Shown here piece by piece: positions 45,588-55,033 of a stretch of DNA of 64,000 nucleotides. The notes under the pieces are model-generated. The model did no database searches, was not told the DNA's origin, and saw nothing but the letters and a program-made list of their open reading frames with translations. The translations under genes and the position numbers were made by a program. Where the stretch lies: positions 56,437 through 120,436 of the forward strand of contig NZ_UZWE01000018.1 in assembly GCF_900631945.1 (NCBI RefSeq). The letters are read 5' to 3'. The stretch comes from Paracoccus haematequi (GTDB taxonomy: Bacteria > Pseudomonadota > Alphaproteobacteria > Rhodobacterales > Rhodobacteraceae). The number at the start of each line of letters is the position of its first letter. The first letter of the stretch is position 1.

Positions 45588-46955
45588 ATGGGTATCGGCA
45601 GCACATTGATGGCGGGCATCGGCCTGGGCGATCCGGTGATCCGGCTGGGCGTCACGGGCCTGTCGCGGGCGGGCAAGACGGTGTTCATCACCTCGCTGGT
45701 GGCCAACCTGATGGATCGGGGCCGGATGCACGCCCTGCGCGCCGCCGCCGATGGCAGCATCAAGGCCGCCTGGCTGCAACCCCAACCCGACGACACCATC
45801 CCGCGCTTCGATTTCGAACGCCACCTGGCCGCGCTGACCGGCCCGGAACCGCATTGGCCCGAGGGCACGCGCCATGTCAGCCAGTTGCGCCTGTCGCTGC
45901 GGCTGGACGGCAGGGGTCTGCTGGGCGGGCTGACCGGGCCGCGCACCGTTCACCTGGACATCGTGGATTATCCCGGCGAATGGCTGCTGGACCTGCGGCT
46001 GATGGAAAAGGATTTTTCCGAATGGTCGGCCGAGGTCCTGGACCGGATGCAGGGCCGCCCCGGCGCCGAGGAATACCAGGCCGCGCTGAACGGCCTGGAC
46101 GGCGACCGTTTCGACGAACCCGTCGCGCAGCGGCTGGCCCAGACCTATACCGCCCATCTGCACGCCGCGCGCGAGGCGGGCTGGTCCGATTGCACCCCCG
46201 GTCGTTTCCTGATCCCCGGAGAGATGGAGGGATCGCCCGCCCTGACCTTCGCCCCCCTGCCCGCATCGTTCGAAGGCGGGCGGCTGCACAAGGAATTCCG
46301 CCGCCGCTTCGACGCCTACAAGTCGCGGGTCGTAAAACCCTTCTTCCGCGACCATTTCGCCCGCATCGACCGCCAGGTGGTGCTGGTCGACGTGCTGGGC
46401 GCGATCCACCAAGGCCCGCGCGCGGTCGAGGATATGCGCCGCGCCATGGCCGACATCCTGACCGCCTTCCGCCCCGGCCGCGCGGGCTGGCTGGCCCAGC
46501 TTCTGGGCACCCGCCGGGTGGAACGCATCCTGTTCGCCGCGACCAAGGCCGACCATCTGCACCAGGTCCAGCACAACCGGCTGACCGCGATCCTGTCGGC
46601 CATGCTGCGCGAGGCCCGCGACCGCGCCGATTTCAGCGGCGCCCGGACCGAGGCCATGTCCATCGCCGCCCTGCGCGCCACGACCGAGGATGTGATCCAC
46701 CAGGACGGCCAGGAATTGCCCGCCGTGCGCGGCCGGCTGCTGGACGGGCGGCAGGCGGCCTTCTATCCGGGCGAACTGCCCGCCGATCCCGCCGCGGTGC
46801 TGCACCCCGCCCGCGACGGCGCCGACCGCTGGCTGGACGGGGATTACGCCATCATGAACTTCGCCCCCGCGCCGATGACCGCGCGGCCCGGCGACGGCCC
46901 GCCGCATATCCGGCTGGACCGCGCCGCCGAATTCCTGATCGGAGACCGGCTATGA
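45588..46955 (+). CDS. YcjX-family P-loop protein (DUF463)
   Basis: A 455-aa predicted GTP-binding, stress-linked protein. The N-terminal P-loop is GLSRAGKT (24-31). Family segments include HLDIVDYPGEWLLDLRLM, YKSRVVKPFFRDHFARIDRQ, VVLVDVLGAIHQGP and ERILFAATKADHLHQVQHNR, the last with the guanine-specificity motif TKAD. YcjX homologues are typically paired with the membrane protein YcjF, as here. The ATG is preceded by AGGCGGA. Its stop overlaps an ATG of the next gene (ATGA at 46952). Confidence 0.93.
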   Translation: MGIGSTLMAGIGLGDPVIRLGVTGLSRAGKTVFITSLVANLMDRGRMHALRAAADGSIKAAWLQPQPDDTIPRFDFERHLAALTGPEPHWPEGTRHVSQLRLSLRLDGRGLLGGLTGPRTVHLDIVDYPGEWLLDLRLMEKDFSEWSAEVLDRMQGRPGAEEYQAALNGLDGDRFDEPVAQRLAQTYTAHLHAAREAGWSDCTPGRFLIPGEMEGSPALTFAPLPASFEGGRLHKEFRRRFDAYKSRVVKPFFRDHFARIDRQVVLVDVLGAIHQGPRAVEDMRRAMADILTAFRPGRAGWLAQLLGTRRVERILFAATKADHLHQVQHNRLTAILSAMLREARDRADFSGARTEAMSIAALRATTEDVIHQDGQELPAVRGRLLDGRQAAFYPGELPADPAAVLHPARDGADRWLDGDYAIMNFAPAPMTARPGDGPPHIRLDRAAEFLIGDRL

Positions 46956-47010
46956 GCGATACGCCCCGCCGATCGACGCCGCCGATCCGCTGCTGCCGCG
47001 CCCCCGCACG

Positions 47011-47904
47011 ATGGAAATGGTGACGCGGCTGGTCGGCCGGCCGCCCTCGAAGCTGACACGCTTCTTCATCAATTCCGGCGTGGCGCTGTTCACCTTTCTT
47101 CTGTCCATCGCCGCGCTGAACTTCATCAACGACCTTCTGACCCGCTATCCGGTGCTGGGCTGGATCGGGGTCGGGCTGTTCGCGCTGTTCACGCTGGCGG
47201 CGCTTGGCATGGCCTGGCGCGAATACCGGGCCTGGGCGCGCTTCGCCCGCATCGACGCGATCCAGCGGCAGGCGGGCGCGGCCCTGGCCGAGGACAGCCT
47301 GGACAAGGCCCGCGCGGTGGCTGACGGCCTGGTCGCGCTCTATCGCGACCGGCCAGAACTGGAATGGCACCGCAAGCGGCTGGCCGACAACCGGGGCGAC
47401 GCTTTTGATGCCCGCACCCTGCTGACCATGGGGGAAACCGAACTGCTGGCGCAGCTGGACCAGGATGCGCGGCGCGAGATCGAGGCCGCTGCCCGGACCG
47501 TCGCCGCCGCCACCGCGCTGATCCCGCTGGCCTTGGCCGATGTCGCCGCCGCCTTGGCCGCGAACCTGCGCATGATCCGCCGCATGGCCGAAATCTATGG
47601 CGGCCGGGCGGGCGCGGTCGGCGGCTGGCGCTTGGCGCGCACCGTCATCACCCATCTGGTCGCCACCGGCGCGGTCGCGGCGGGCGACGATCTGGTCGAG
47701 ACCATCGCCGGGGGCGGGATCCTGTCCAAGGTCTCGCGCCGCTTCGGCGAGGGCGTGGTGAACGGCGCCCTGACCGCCCGCGTCGGCATCGCCGCGATGG
47801 AGGTCTGCCGCCCCCTGCCCTTCATCGCCCAGCCCCGGCCCAAGGTCGGCAACCTGGTCACGCGCGGGTTGCGCGGCCTGTTCGGCAGCGACGAACGGGG
47901 CTAG
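47011..47904 (+). CDS. YcjF-like TIGR01620 membrane protein, N-terminus frameshifted
   Basis: The intact frame gives 297 aa from ATG 47011: two membrane helices (FFINSGVALFTFLLSIAALN; WIGVGLFALFTLAALGMAW) and a DUF697-like C-terminal domain (AAATALIPLALADVAAALAA ... MIRRMAEIYGGRAGAVGGW). The expected start is the ATG at 46952 that overlaps the ycjX stop, but that frame (MSDTPRRSTPPIRCC) ends at a TGA after 23 codons. The codons just before 47011 in the good frame, APPIDAADPLLPRPRT, look like the normal N-terminal tail. So a small indel has split the first 20 residues or so from the rest, or the base calls are wrong there. Confidence 0.8.
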   Translation: MEMVTRLVGRPPSKLTRFFINSGVALFTFLLSIAALNFINDLLTRYPVLGWIGVGLFALFTLAALGMAWREYRAWARFARIDAIQRQAGAALAEDSLDKARAVADGLVALYRDRPELEWHRKRLADNRGDAFDARTLLTMGETELLAQLDQDARREIEAAARTVAAATALIPLALADVAAALAANLRMIRRMAEIYGGRAGAVGGWRLARTVITHLVATGAVAAGDDLVETIAGGGILSKVSRRFGEGVVNGALTARVGIAAMEVCRPLPFIAQPRPKVGNLVTRGLRGLFGSDERG

Positions 47905-47928
47905 AACCGGCCCGAAAGGGGACAGGCG

Positions 47929-48765
47929 ATGGCGTTCTTTCTGGGAATCGACGGCGGTGGGTCGGGCTGCCGCGCGGCTCTTGCGGATGCGGATGGCCGG
48001 ATCGTCGGCCAGGGCCGGGGCGGGCCTGCCAACATCAACACCGATGTGGAGGCGGCCGCTCTCAGCATCCTGCAAGCCACCGCCGAGGCCGTCGAGGGCA
48101 CCGGCGCCGATCCCCGCGACCTGATCGTCACGTTGGGCCTTGCGGGCGGCACCATGACCGCGGCGACCGGCCGGCTGGCCGGGCTGCTGCCCTTTGCCCG
48201 GATGCAGATCGTCAACGACGCGGTGACGGCGGCGCGCGGGGCCCTGGGAACGCGGGACGGTATCCTGGCCGCGATGGGCACCGGGTCGGTCTTCGCCGTG
48301 CAGCGCGGGGGCGACCTGCGCCAGGTTGGCGGGCGCGGCTTCCTGATGGGCGACGAGGGGTCCGGCGCGGTCCTGGGCCGGGCGCTGCTGTCCCTGGCGA
48401 TGCGGGCCGAGGACGGCTTTGCCGACATGACGCCCCTGCTGCAACAGCTGCTGGAGGAGTTCGGCGGCATCGAGGGAATCATCCGCTTCGGCAACACCGC
48501 CAGCCCCGCCGATTTCGCCGATTTCGCCCCGCGCATCATCGGCGCGGACGACCCGGCGGCGCGGCAGGTCTTTGATGCGGCCGTGGCCGAGATCCGCCAC
48601 ATCCTGACCGTGCTGCAAGGCGATGCGCCGCTGCCGGTGGTCTTCGTCGGCGGGCTTGGTCCGGCCTATGCCGCACGGCTGACCGACTGGCCGCAGCGGC
48701 CCGCGCTCGGGTCCGGGGTGGACGGCGCATTGCTGATGGCGCGGCAGATGGCCGGGGCGGCATGA
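47929..48765 (+). CDS. BadF/BadG-family ATPase, probable N-acetylglucosamine kinase
   Basis: A 278-aa sugar-kinase-like ATPase of the actin/hexokinase fold. Phosphate 1 motif is FFLGIDGGGSGCRAAL near the N-terminus, the second loop is LAAMGTGSVF, and VVFVGGLGPAY lies near the C-terminus. Family members phosphorylate GlcNAc. The four-base overlap with nagA supports this: phosphorylated GlcNAc would pass straight to deacetylation during use or recycling of wall sugar. Confidence 0.88.
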   Translation: MAFFLGIDGGGSGCRAALADADGRIVGQGRGGPANINTDVEAAALSILQATAEAVEGTGADPRDLIVTLGLAGGTMTAATGRLAGLLPFARMQIVNDAVTAARGALGTRDGILAAMGTGSVFAVQRGGDLRQVGGRGFLMGDEGSGAVLGRALLSLAMRAEDGFADMTPLLQQLLEEFGGIEGIIRFGNTASPADFADFAPRIIGADDPAARQVFDAAVAEIRHILTVLQGDAPLPVVFVGGLGPAYAARLTDWPQRPALGSGVDGALLMARQMAGAA

Positions 48766-49886
48766 CGACTCTCGCCGCAACGCGCGTCTTTGACGGGCAG
48801 CGGATGCTGGCTGATCATGCCGTGGTGATCGACGGCAACCGCATCGCCGCCATTCTGCCGCTGGCCCAGGCCGGTCCCGCGACGCGGCTAGACGGCACGC
48901 TCGCCCCCGGCTTCCTGGACTTGCAGGTGAATGGCGGGGGCGGGCTGATGGTCGGGGGCGACACCGACCCGGCGGCGCTGCGCCATATCTGCGCCACGCA
49001 TCAGCGGCTGGGCTGCGCGGGTGTGCTGCCGACGCTGATCACCGACACGCCGCAGGCCACCGCGCAGGTCATCGCCGCAGGCATCCGGGCCAGAGGCACA
49101 CCGGGCTTCCTGGGCCTGCACCTGGAAGGCCCGCACCTGGACCCCCGCCGCCACGGCGCCCACGACCCGGCGCTGATCCGGCCGATGGACGCCGACGACC
49201 TGGCGCGGCTTTGCGACGCGGCCCGCGCGCTGCCGGTGCTGATGGTGACGCTGGCGCCCGAATCCGTCACCCCGGACCAGATCGCCACGCTGTCCCGCGC
49301 GGGCGCCATCGTCAGTCTGGGCCATACCGATTGCGATTACGACACCGCCCGCGCCGCCTTCGCCGCAGGCGCGCGGCTCGCCACGCATCTGTTCAACGCC
49401 ATGAGCCAGATGGGCCATCGCGCCCCCGGACTGGTCGGCGCGGTGCTGGCGGGCGATGCCCAGGCCGGGCTGATCGCGGACGGCATCCATGTCCACCCGG
49501 CGGCGATGCGCGCGGCCCTGGCGTCGCGGCCCCAGGGCATCTTCCTTGTGACCGACTGCATGGCCTTCGCGGGCAGCGACCTGGCCGAAATCCGACTGGC
49601 GGGCCGCGCGATCCACCGCCGCGAGGGGCGGCTGACGCTGGCGGACGGGACGCTGGCCGGGGCGGACTTGCGCATGGACAGGGCCATTCGGGTGCTGGTC
49701 GAACAGGTCGGCATCGCGCCGGAACGCGCGCTTGCCATGGCGACATCCGAACCGGCGCGCGCCGCCGGGCTGTCGAACGAATACGGCGCGCTGCGGGAAG
49801 GCAGGCGCGCCGATCTGGTGCTGCTGGACGATGATTGGCGCCTGCGGTCCGTCTGGATCGCAGGCCAGCCGGTCATTCCGGGATGA
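48762..49886 (+). CDS. nagA: N-acetylglucosamine-6-phosphate deacetylase
   Basis: NagA removes acetate from GlcNAc-6-phosphate. The 374-aa amidohydrolase has [17 protein letters not shown], the metal glutamate in [64 protein letters not shown] and the catalytic aspartate in FLVTDCMAF. It follows the kinase gene with an ATGA overlap. Its end overlaps the convergent ilvD by 14 bases. nagB is not in the window. Confidence 0.95.
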   Translation: MTTLAATRVFDGQRMLADHAVVIDGNRIAAILPLAQAGPATRLDGTLAPGFLDLQVNGGGGLMVGGDTDPAALRHICATHQRLGCAGVLPTLITDTPQATAQVIAAGIRARGTPGFLGLHLEGPHLDPRRHGAHDPALIRPMDADDLARLCDAARALPVLMVTLAPESVTPDQIATLSRAGAIVSLGHTDCDYDTARAAFAAGARLATHLFNAMSQMGHRAPGLVGAVLAGDAQAGLIADGIHVHPAAMRAALASRPQGIFLVTDCMAFAGSDLAEIRLAGRAIHRREGRLTLADGTLAGADLRMDRAIRVLVEQVGIAPERALAMATSEPARAAGLSNEYGALREGRRADLVLLDDDWRLRSVWIAGQPVIPG

Positions 49887-51711
49887 CGCGCACCGCGCCG
49901 CGCGCGGCACTGGTTGTCATCGCCGCATAGGCGCGCAGCGCGGTCGAGATCTTGCGCTGGCGCGGCTTGGCGGGCTTCCAGCCCAGGGCCTCGCGCTGTT
50001 CGCGGCGGGCGGCCAGGGTAGCGTCGTCCACCTCCAGGTGGATCACCCGGTTCGGGATGTCGATGCGGATCGTGTCGCCCTGTTCCACCAGGCCGATGGT
50101 GCCGCCTTCCGCCGCCTCGGGCGAGACATGGCCGATCGACAGCCCCGACGACCCCCCCGAAAAACGGCCATCCGTCACCAAGGCGCATTCCTTGCCCAGC
50201 CCCTTGGATTTCAGATAGCTGGTCGGATACAGCATTTCCTGCATCCCCGGCCCGCCGCGCGGCCCTTCGTAACGGATCAGCACGATTTCGCCCGGCTTGA
50301 CCTTGCCGGTCAGGATCGCGGACACGGAATCGTCCTGGCTTTCGAAGATATGCGCGGTGCCGGTGAAGGTCAGGATCGAATCGTCCACCCCCGCCGTCTT
50401 CACGATGCAGCCATCCTCGGCCAGGTTGCCATACAGCACCGCCAGCCCGCCGTCCTGGCTGAAGGCGTGGTCGGCGCTGCGGATCACGCCCGCCTTGCGG
50501 TCGGTATCGACCGAATCGTAGCGCCGGTTCTGGGAAAAGGCTGTCTGGGTCGGCACACCCCCCGGCGCGGCGCGATAGAAGTCGTGGACCGAAGCCGCGT
50601 CGGTGCGCATCACGTCCCAGCGGTCCAGCGCCTCGGCCAGGGAACCGGCATGAACGCTGCCGACCTGCGTATGCAGCAGGCCCGCCCGGTCCAGTTCGCC
50701 CAAAATGCCCATGATCCCGCCCGCGCGGTGGACATCCTCCATATGCACGTCGCTCTTGGCGGGCGCGACCTTGCACAGCACCGGCACCCGGCGCGACAGA
50801 CGGTCGATGTCGGACATGGTGAAATCGACGCCGCCTTCATGCGCGGCGGCCAGCAAGTGCAGCACCGTGTTGGTGGACCCGCCCATGGCGATGTCCAGCG
50901 TCATCGCGTTTTCAAAGGCCTCGACCGTCGCGATCGCGCGCGGCAGCACGCTGGCATCGTCGTTTTCGTAATAGCGCCGGGCCAGATCGACGATCAGGTG
51001 GCCCGCCTCGACGAACAGGCGCTTGCGGTCGGCATGGGTTGCCAGGGTCGAACCGTTGCCCGGCAGCGCGAGGCCCAGGGCCTCGGTCAGGCAGTTCATC
51101 GAATTGGCGGTGAACATGCCCGAGCACGACCCGCAGGTCGGGCAGGCGGAGCGTTCGATGGCCGCGACATCGGCGTCGGATACCGTGTCGTCGGCGGCGG
51201 CGACCATCGCGTCGACCAGATCCAGCGCCTTGACCTTGCCGTCTTCCAGCACGACCTTGCCGGCCTCCATCGGGCCGCCCGAGACGAAGACGACCGGGAT
51301 GTTCAGCCGCAACGCGGCCATCAGCATGCCCGGCGTGATCTTGTCGCAGTTGGAAATGCACACCATCGCGTCAGCGCAATGGGCGTTGACCATATACTCT
51401 ACGCTGTCAGCGATGATTTCGCGCGAGGGCAGCGAATACAGCATCCCGTCATGGCCCATCGCGATCCCGTCATCGACGGCGATGGTATTGAATTCCTTGG
51501 CGATCCCACCCGCGGCCTCGACCTCGCGCGCGACAAGCTGGCCCAGATCCTTCAGGTGGACATGGCCCGGCACGAACTGGGTGAAGCTGTTGACGATGGC
51601 GATGATCGGCTTGCCGAAATCGCTGTCCTTCACGCCGGTCGCCCGCCACAGGCCGCGCGCGCCCGCCATGTTGCGGCCATGGGTGGTGGTGCGGGAACGA
51701 TAGGCGGGCAT
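49873..51711 (-). CDS. ilvD: Dihydroxy-acid dehydratase
   Basis: IlvD makes the 2-oxo acid precursors of valine, leucine and isoleucine from 2,3-dihydroxy acids. The 612-aa protein has the iron-sulfur cysteines in [13 protein letters not shown] and [20 protein letters not shown], plus [20 protein letters not shown] and [20 protein letters not shown]. The ATG at 51711 has AGGAG upstream. The frame stays open to 51870 through a dispersed repeat, but that part has no homology to the family. Confidence 0.96.
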   Translation of the reverse strand: MPAYRSRTTTHGRNMAGARGLWRATGVKDSDFGKPIIAIVNSFTQFVPGHVHLKDLGQLVAREVEAAGGIAKEFNTIAVDDGIAMGHDGMLYSLPSREIIADSVEYMVNAHCADAMVCISNCDKITPGMLMAALRLNIPVVFVSGGPMEAGKVVLEDGKVKALDLVDAMVAAADDTVSDADVAAIERSACPTCGSCSGMFTANSMNCLTEALGLALPGNGSTLATHADRKRLFVEAGHLIVDLARRYYENDDASVLPRAIATVEAFENAMTLDIAMGGSTNTVLHLLAAAHEGGVDFTMSDIDRLSRRVPVLCKVAPAKSDVHMEDVHRAGGIMGILGELDRAGLLHTQVGSVHAGSLAEALDRWDVMRTDAASVHDFYRAAPGGVPTQTAFSQNRRYDSVDTDRKAGVIRSADHAFSQDGGLAVLYGNLAEDGCIVKTAGVDDSILTFTGTAHIFESQDDSVSAILTGKVKPGEIVLIRYEGPRGGPGMQEMLYPTSYLKSKGLGKECALVTDGRFSGGSSGLSIGHVSPEAAEGGTIGLVEQGDTIRIDIPNRVIHLEVDDATLAARREQREALGWKPAKPRQRKISTALRAYAAMTTSAARGAVRVIPE

Positions 51712-51820
51712 GGCATAAGTCTCCTGTAGCTGGCGGGTTGGTTTAGCACCATCGACAGCGGAAGGAAATTGCCTGCGGACGCAGCAGCACGCACATTTCA
51801 TGTCGCACCCGGCGAAAGCG

Positions 51821-51872
51821 CCGGGGGTTTCACACCCCCGGACCCCCGTGGGATATTTGCACCAAGGCAAAC
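51821..51872 (+). repeat. Dispersed palindromic repeat, copy D
   Basis: CCGGGGGT and ACCCCCGG form the stem around TTCAC. The tail is ACCCCCGTGGGATATTTGCA followed by CCAAGGCAA, matching the family tail. It lies between sugE and ilvD, both on minus, and may separate their transcripts. Confidence 0.7.
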
Positions 51873-51876
51873 AGGG

Positions 51877-52191
51877 TCAGGACGCCAGCTTCATCGTCAC
51901 GATGCCCGCGACGATCAGACCCGCCGCCAGCAGCCGCGCGGGCGTGACGGGATCTCCGAACAGGACGATGCCTATCACGAACGCCCCCACGGCGCCGATG
52001 CCGACCCAAACGGTATAGGACGTGCCCAGCGGCAATGTCCGCATCGCCACCGCCAGCAGCCAGAAGGACGCGACCATGCCGACGGCCATGACAGCAGTGG
52101 GCAGGACGCGGGTGAAGCCGTGCGATTGCTTCATCGCGGTCGCCCAGACGATTTCCAGAAGACCGGCGAGAACAAGATAGAACCAGGCCAT
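51877..52191 (-). CDS. sugE: SugE/Gdx-type SMR exporter (guanidinium exporter)
   Basis: A 104-aa four-helix small multidrug resistance protein of the SugE (Gdx) branch, which exports guanidinium in exchange for protons. The key membrane glutamate lies in LAGLLEIVWATAMK (residue 13); SugE-type features include KQSHGFTR and LPLGTSYTVWVGIGAVGAFV. The guanidine-II riboswitch directly upstream strongly supports guanidinium as substrate and its inducer. Confidence 0.95.
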   Translation of the reverse strand: MAWFYLVLAGLLEIVWATAMKQSHGFTRVLPTAVMAVGMVASFWLLAVAMRTLPLGTSYTVWVGIGAVGAFVIGIVLFGDPVTPARLLAAGLIVAGIVTMKLAS

Positions 52192-52207
52192 GACGAACCT
52201 CTTGCGG

Positions 52208-52252
52208 GCCGGGTCGTCCCGGCATGGTGCCCTTGGCGGGGAGGTCGTCCTC
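52208..52252 (-). promoter_or_regulatory. Guanidine-II (mini-ykkC) riboswitch of sugE
   Basis: In transcript order, GAGG-ACGA-CCTC (52252-52241), a 17-base linker, then GCCGGG-ACGA-CCCGGC (52223-52208), followed directly by AAGAGG and the sugE ATG 16 bases beyond the second stem. Two hairpins with ACGR tetraloops, ahead of sugE, are the defining features of the guanidine-II class. Ligand binding to both loops is known to expose the ribosome site, turning translation on. Confidence 0.88.
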
Positions 52253-52281
52253 TGGGCCTCTAGATACGGGGGTGGGCGGTG

Positions 52282-52779
52282 CTAATCAAGGCGGTCGACC
52301 TTGGCGTTCTCGACCAGTTGGGTCTTCACGCCCGCCAGCCGCTCGGCCAGCATCTTGGCGCCCGTGACCAGCAGGTTGCTGCCATCCCACAATTCGGCAG
52401 AATCGGGCGTTACCGTGATAACGCGCAGGTCGAGATTGTCGGGGGATTTGAAGAAGGTCTCGTCGCTGAAGCGCCACAGGTCGCGGGCCTTGGCGGGGTC
52501 GTGGCTGACGCGCGCCGTGCCGTAGATCACCGCGTAATCGTTCGCGCGTTCGTCCGAAAAGGCCAGCGAGACATGGGGATTGGCCTCGATCTGGTCCAGC
52601 TTGCAGCCCTGCGTGTCGGTCAGGACATGGATCGCCCCCTCGTCCCGGCGGACGCGGGCAAAGACGGGGCGGACCCGCTGACCCTCGCCGTCGCGGGTGA
52701 CGAACAGGCAGGGGTCCAGCTTGTCGGCCAGGGTCCAGATGCGGTCGATCACGTCGGGGTCGGGACTGGTGTCGGACAT
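52282..52779 (-). CDS. Pyridoxamine 5'-phosphate oxidase-like protein (general stress 26 type)
   Basis: A 165-aa split-barrel flavin-binding-fold protein. It shows LDPCLFVTRDGEGQRVRPVF, the strand AIHVLTDTQGCKLDQIEANP, and VSLAFSDERANDYAVIYGTA, as in general stress protein 26-type members. Such proteins bind FMN, F420 or heme; which one cannot be seen here. It lies upstream of the sugE riboswitch on the same strand but ends about 30 bases before that element. Confidence 0.87.
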   Translation of the reverse strand: MSDTSPDPDVIDRIWTLADKLDPCLFVTRDGEGQRVRPVFARVRRDEGAIHVLTDTQGCKLDQIEANPHVSLAFSDERANDYAVIYGTARVSHDPAKARDLWRFSDETFFKSPDNLDLRVITVTPDSAELWDGSNLLVTGAKMLAERLAGVKTQLVENAKVDRLD

Positions 52780-52834
52780 GGGTTCCTCCGGGTCTGTCAG
52801 GACAGCAAACGCGAAGGCGGGGGCGATGTTCCGG

Positions 52835-54034
52835 CTAGCGCATCCCCAGCCCGGCCCGCATCATCAGCCGCCGCACCGGGGCAATGCCGTAAAGCCCGCC
52901 CAGTGCCGCCGCGCGCAGGTCGCGCAGGGGACGCAAGGACGCCTGGCTGGCGCGGTTCAGCGCGTCGATGCCCAGCAGGCGGGCAAAGGCCTCGGGGCGG
53001 CGGGCGCGGTCATAGGCGGCAAGGCTGGCCGCGCTGCCGGGATCGTCGCCGGACAGGTCGATCAGCGCGGTCAGGTCCGCCAGGCTCATGTTCAGGCCCT
53101 GGGCGCCGATGGGCGGGACGACATGCGCGGCCTCGGCGATCAGGGCGGTGCGCGGGCCGGTGAAGCGGTCGGCGATCTGGCTGATGATCGGCCACTGGGT
53201 CAGCCGCGTGGCCAGCGTCAGACGGCCCAGCACCCCGGCGGACCGGGCGTTCAGTTCGGCCTCGAACGCCGCGGGGGGCAGGGCGGCGAGGCGGGCGGTT
53301 TCACGCCCGTTCTCCATCCAGACCACCGCGGAACAGGGCTGTCCGTCCCGGTCGGGCAGCGGCACCAGCGTGAACGGGCCGCCCGACCGATGGATCTCGG
53401 TCGAGACATTGCCGTGCGGCACGTCATGCGTGACGGCGAAGGCCAGCGCCTTCTGGCCATAGCGGAAGGTCCGCACGCCGATGCCCAGGGCCTGGCGCAC
53501 GGGCGAATCGCGGCCGTCCGCGCCGACTAGCAGCCGGGCGCGGATGCGGCGCCCGTCGGTCAGCGTGACCAAGGCGCCTTCGTCGCGGGCGGCGACCGCC
53601 GCCGTGCCGGTGCCGGGCTGGAAGCGGACATTCTGCATCCCCGCCAGCCGGGCCGAGATTTCCCGGCGCAGCAGCCAGTTGGGCAGGTTCCAGCCGAAGG
53701 GCTGATCGCCGATCTCGGTTGCGTCGAAATCGCGGGTCAGCCGCGCCACGGGCCGGGCGCCGCCCGCATCGACGATGCGCATGATCTGCAAGGGCGTGGC
53801 ATGGGGCAGCAGGCGGTCCCACAGCCCGATCCGGCCCAGCAGGGCGACGGACGGCGTCAGGAAGGCGGTGGTGCGCAGATCGGCGCCCTCGGCCCCTTCC
53901 TCGGTCACTGGGGGGGCGGGATCGACGCAGAGGGTCGAAAACCCCTGCGCCCCGAAAGCCGCCGCCGTGATCAGCCCGGCAATGCCGCCGCCTGACACCA
54001 GGATGTCGGTCGTCTCGACCTTGCCTGCGATCAT
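52835..54034 (-). CDS. UbiH/UbiF/Coq6-family FAD monooxygenase
   Basis: A 399-aa flavin hydroxylase of ubiquinone ring modification. It has the dinucleotide loop DILVSGGGIAGLITAAAFG, the GADGRDSPVRQALGI motif and the second FAD segment AHVVPPIGAQGLNMSLAD. Alphaproteobacteria have several such enzymes (UbiL, UbiM, UbiH-like) and the ring position acted on cannot be told from sequence. It likely feeds the quinone pool used by the ETF-QO encoded upstream at 29917-31572. Confidence 0.9.
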   Translation of the reverse strand: MIAGKVETTDILVSGGGIAGLITAAAFGAQGFSTLCVDPAPPVTEEGAEGADLRTTAFLTPSVALLGRIGLWDRLLPHATPLQIMRIVDAGGARPVARLTRDFDATEIGDQPFGWNLPNWLLRREISARLAGMQNVRFQPGTGTAAVAARDEGALVTLTDGRRIRARLLVGADGRDSPVRQALGIGVRTFRYGQKALAFAVTHDVPHGNVSTEIHRSGGPFTLVPLPDRDGQPCSAVVWMENGRETARLAALPPAAFEAELNARSAGVLGRLTLATRLTQWPIISQIADRFTGPRTALIAEAAHVVPPIGAQGLNMSLADLTALIDLSGDDPGSAASLAAYDRARRPEAFARLLGIDALNRASQASLRPLRDLRAAALGGLYGIAPVRRLMMRAGLGMR

Positions 54035-54044
54035 ATGCCGCGGC

Positions 54045-54230
54045 CTAGTTGCCGGCCGTGAACAGCAGCATGACCGTGAAAACGGCGACCGTCAGCACCA
54101 GGCCCAGCAGGCCAAGCACGGGAAGGCCGAAGGTGGCGACCGCCAGAACGGCAATCACGACAACGACCAGCAGAAGGGCAATGACAAGGAAATTCAGGCG
54201 ATTTCCGTTTTTATCGGCAGTATGGGTCAT
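54045..54230 (-). CDS. 61-aa small membrane protein
   Basis: The product starts MTHTADKNGNRLN, then two adjoining hydrophobic stretches (FLVIALLLVVVVIAVLAVAT and LPVLGLLGLVLTVAVFTVML). It may form a hairpin in the inner membrane. The gene lies 10 bases before ubiH-like and 45 after the HAD gene on the same strand, so it could be part of that transcript. Function unknown. Confidence 0.7.
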   Translation of the reverse strand: MTHTADKNGNRLNFLVIALLLVVVVIAVLAVATFGLPVLGLLGLVLTVAVFTVMLLFTAGN

Positions 54231-54275
54231 AGTGCAGCCTATCGGATTGCGCGTCCGGGGGACATTCTGGCGCAA

Positions 54276-54968
54276 TCAGCGGCCAAGGGCAATCTGGCGC
54301 AGGAATGCCGTCAGGTCGTGGATGTGGTGATCGACATGGGCGGGCACCGCCCCCGCCATCGCATCGGGGCCGTGCCGCCCCGGCCCGACCAGGATCGTGC
54401 ACATCCCCAGCTCATGCGGAACGGCCAGGTTGCGGGGATCGTCCTCGAAGAAGGCGGCGCGGCGCGGGTCGATGGCGGCATAGCCGATCACCGCCGCATA
54501 AGCCTCGGGGCGTGGCTTGGGGTGGAAATGCGTCTCGGCGATGCCATAGATCCCCTCGAAGATCGGCGCGGAGACGGCGTCGTCCAGCAGGCCGAAGCCT
54601 CGGGCGCGCAGCACCTTCACCGCATAGGCGGCATCGGCATTGGTATGGACCAGCTTGCGCCCCGGCAGCGCGGCGATGGCCGCCGCCAGATCCGGCGCGG
54701 GCAGCAGGGGCGCAAAGTCGATGTCGTGGACCTCGTCCAGATAGGCGATGGGGTCGATGGCATGTTCCGCCATCAGCCCCGCCAGGGTGGTGCCGTGCCG
54801 CATCCACCAGTCGCGCCGCATCCGGTCGGCGGCGTCGCGTTCCACAGACAGGGTGCGCATGACGTAATCGGTCATCCGCGATTCGATCTGCGGGAACAGC
54901 GCCATCTCGGGCGGGTAGAGCGTGTTGTCCAGATCGAAGATCCAGGTGTCGACATGCGTGAGATCCAT
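54276..54968 (-). CDS. HAD-family pyrimidine 5'-nucleotidase-like phosphatase
   Basis: A 230-aa HAD hydrolase of the SDT1/phosphoglycolate-like type. Motif I is WIFDLDNTLYPPEMALF with the nucleophile aspartate, motif II is LVHTNADA, the motif III lysine is in HFHPKPRPEAY, and motif IV is AAFFEDDPRNLAVP. SDT1-like enzymes hydrolyse pyrimidine nucleotides. The gene is divergent from the GntR regulator with a 65-base gap. Confidence 0.88.
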   Translation of the reverse strand: MDLTHVDTWIFDLDNTLYPPEMALFPQIESRMTDYVMRTLSVERDAADRMRRDWWMRHGTTLAGLMAEHAIDPIAYLDEVHDIDFAPLLPAPDLAAAIAALPGRKLVHTNADAAYAVKVLRARGFGLLDDAVSAPIFEGIYGIAETHFHPKPRPEAYAAVIGYAAIDPRRAAFFEDDPRNLAVPHELGMCTILVGPGRHGPDAMAGAVPAHVDHHIHDLTAFLRQIALGR

Positions 54969-55033
54969 ATCCGCTGCCTAGCCCCACGACAGCGCGCTTG
55001 CAATCGCCCGGCGCGCGGCCAATCGTGCGGACC

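Noticed and set aside
45477..46907. Upstream extension of the hrpB frame opposite ycjX
   Set aside because: HrpB homology begins at the ATG at 45476; the upstream part mirrors ycjX.
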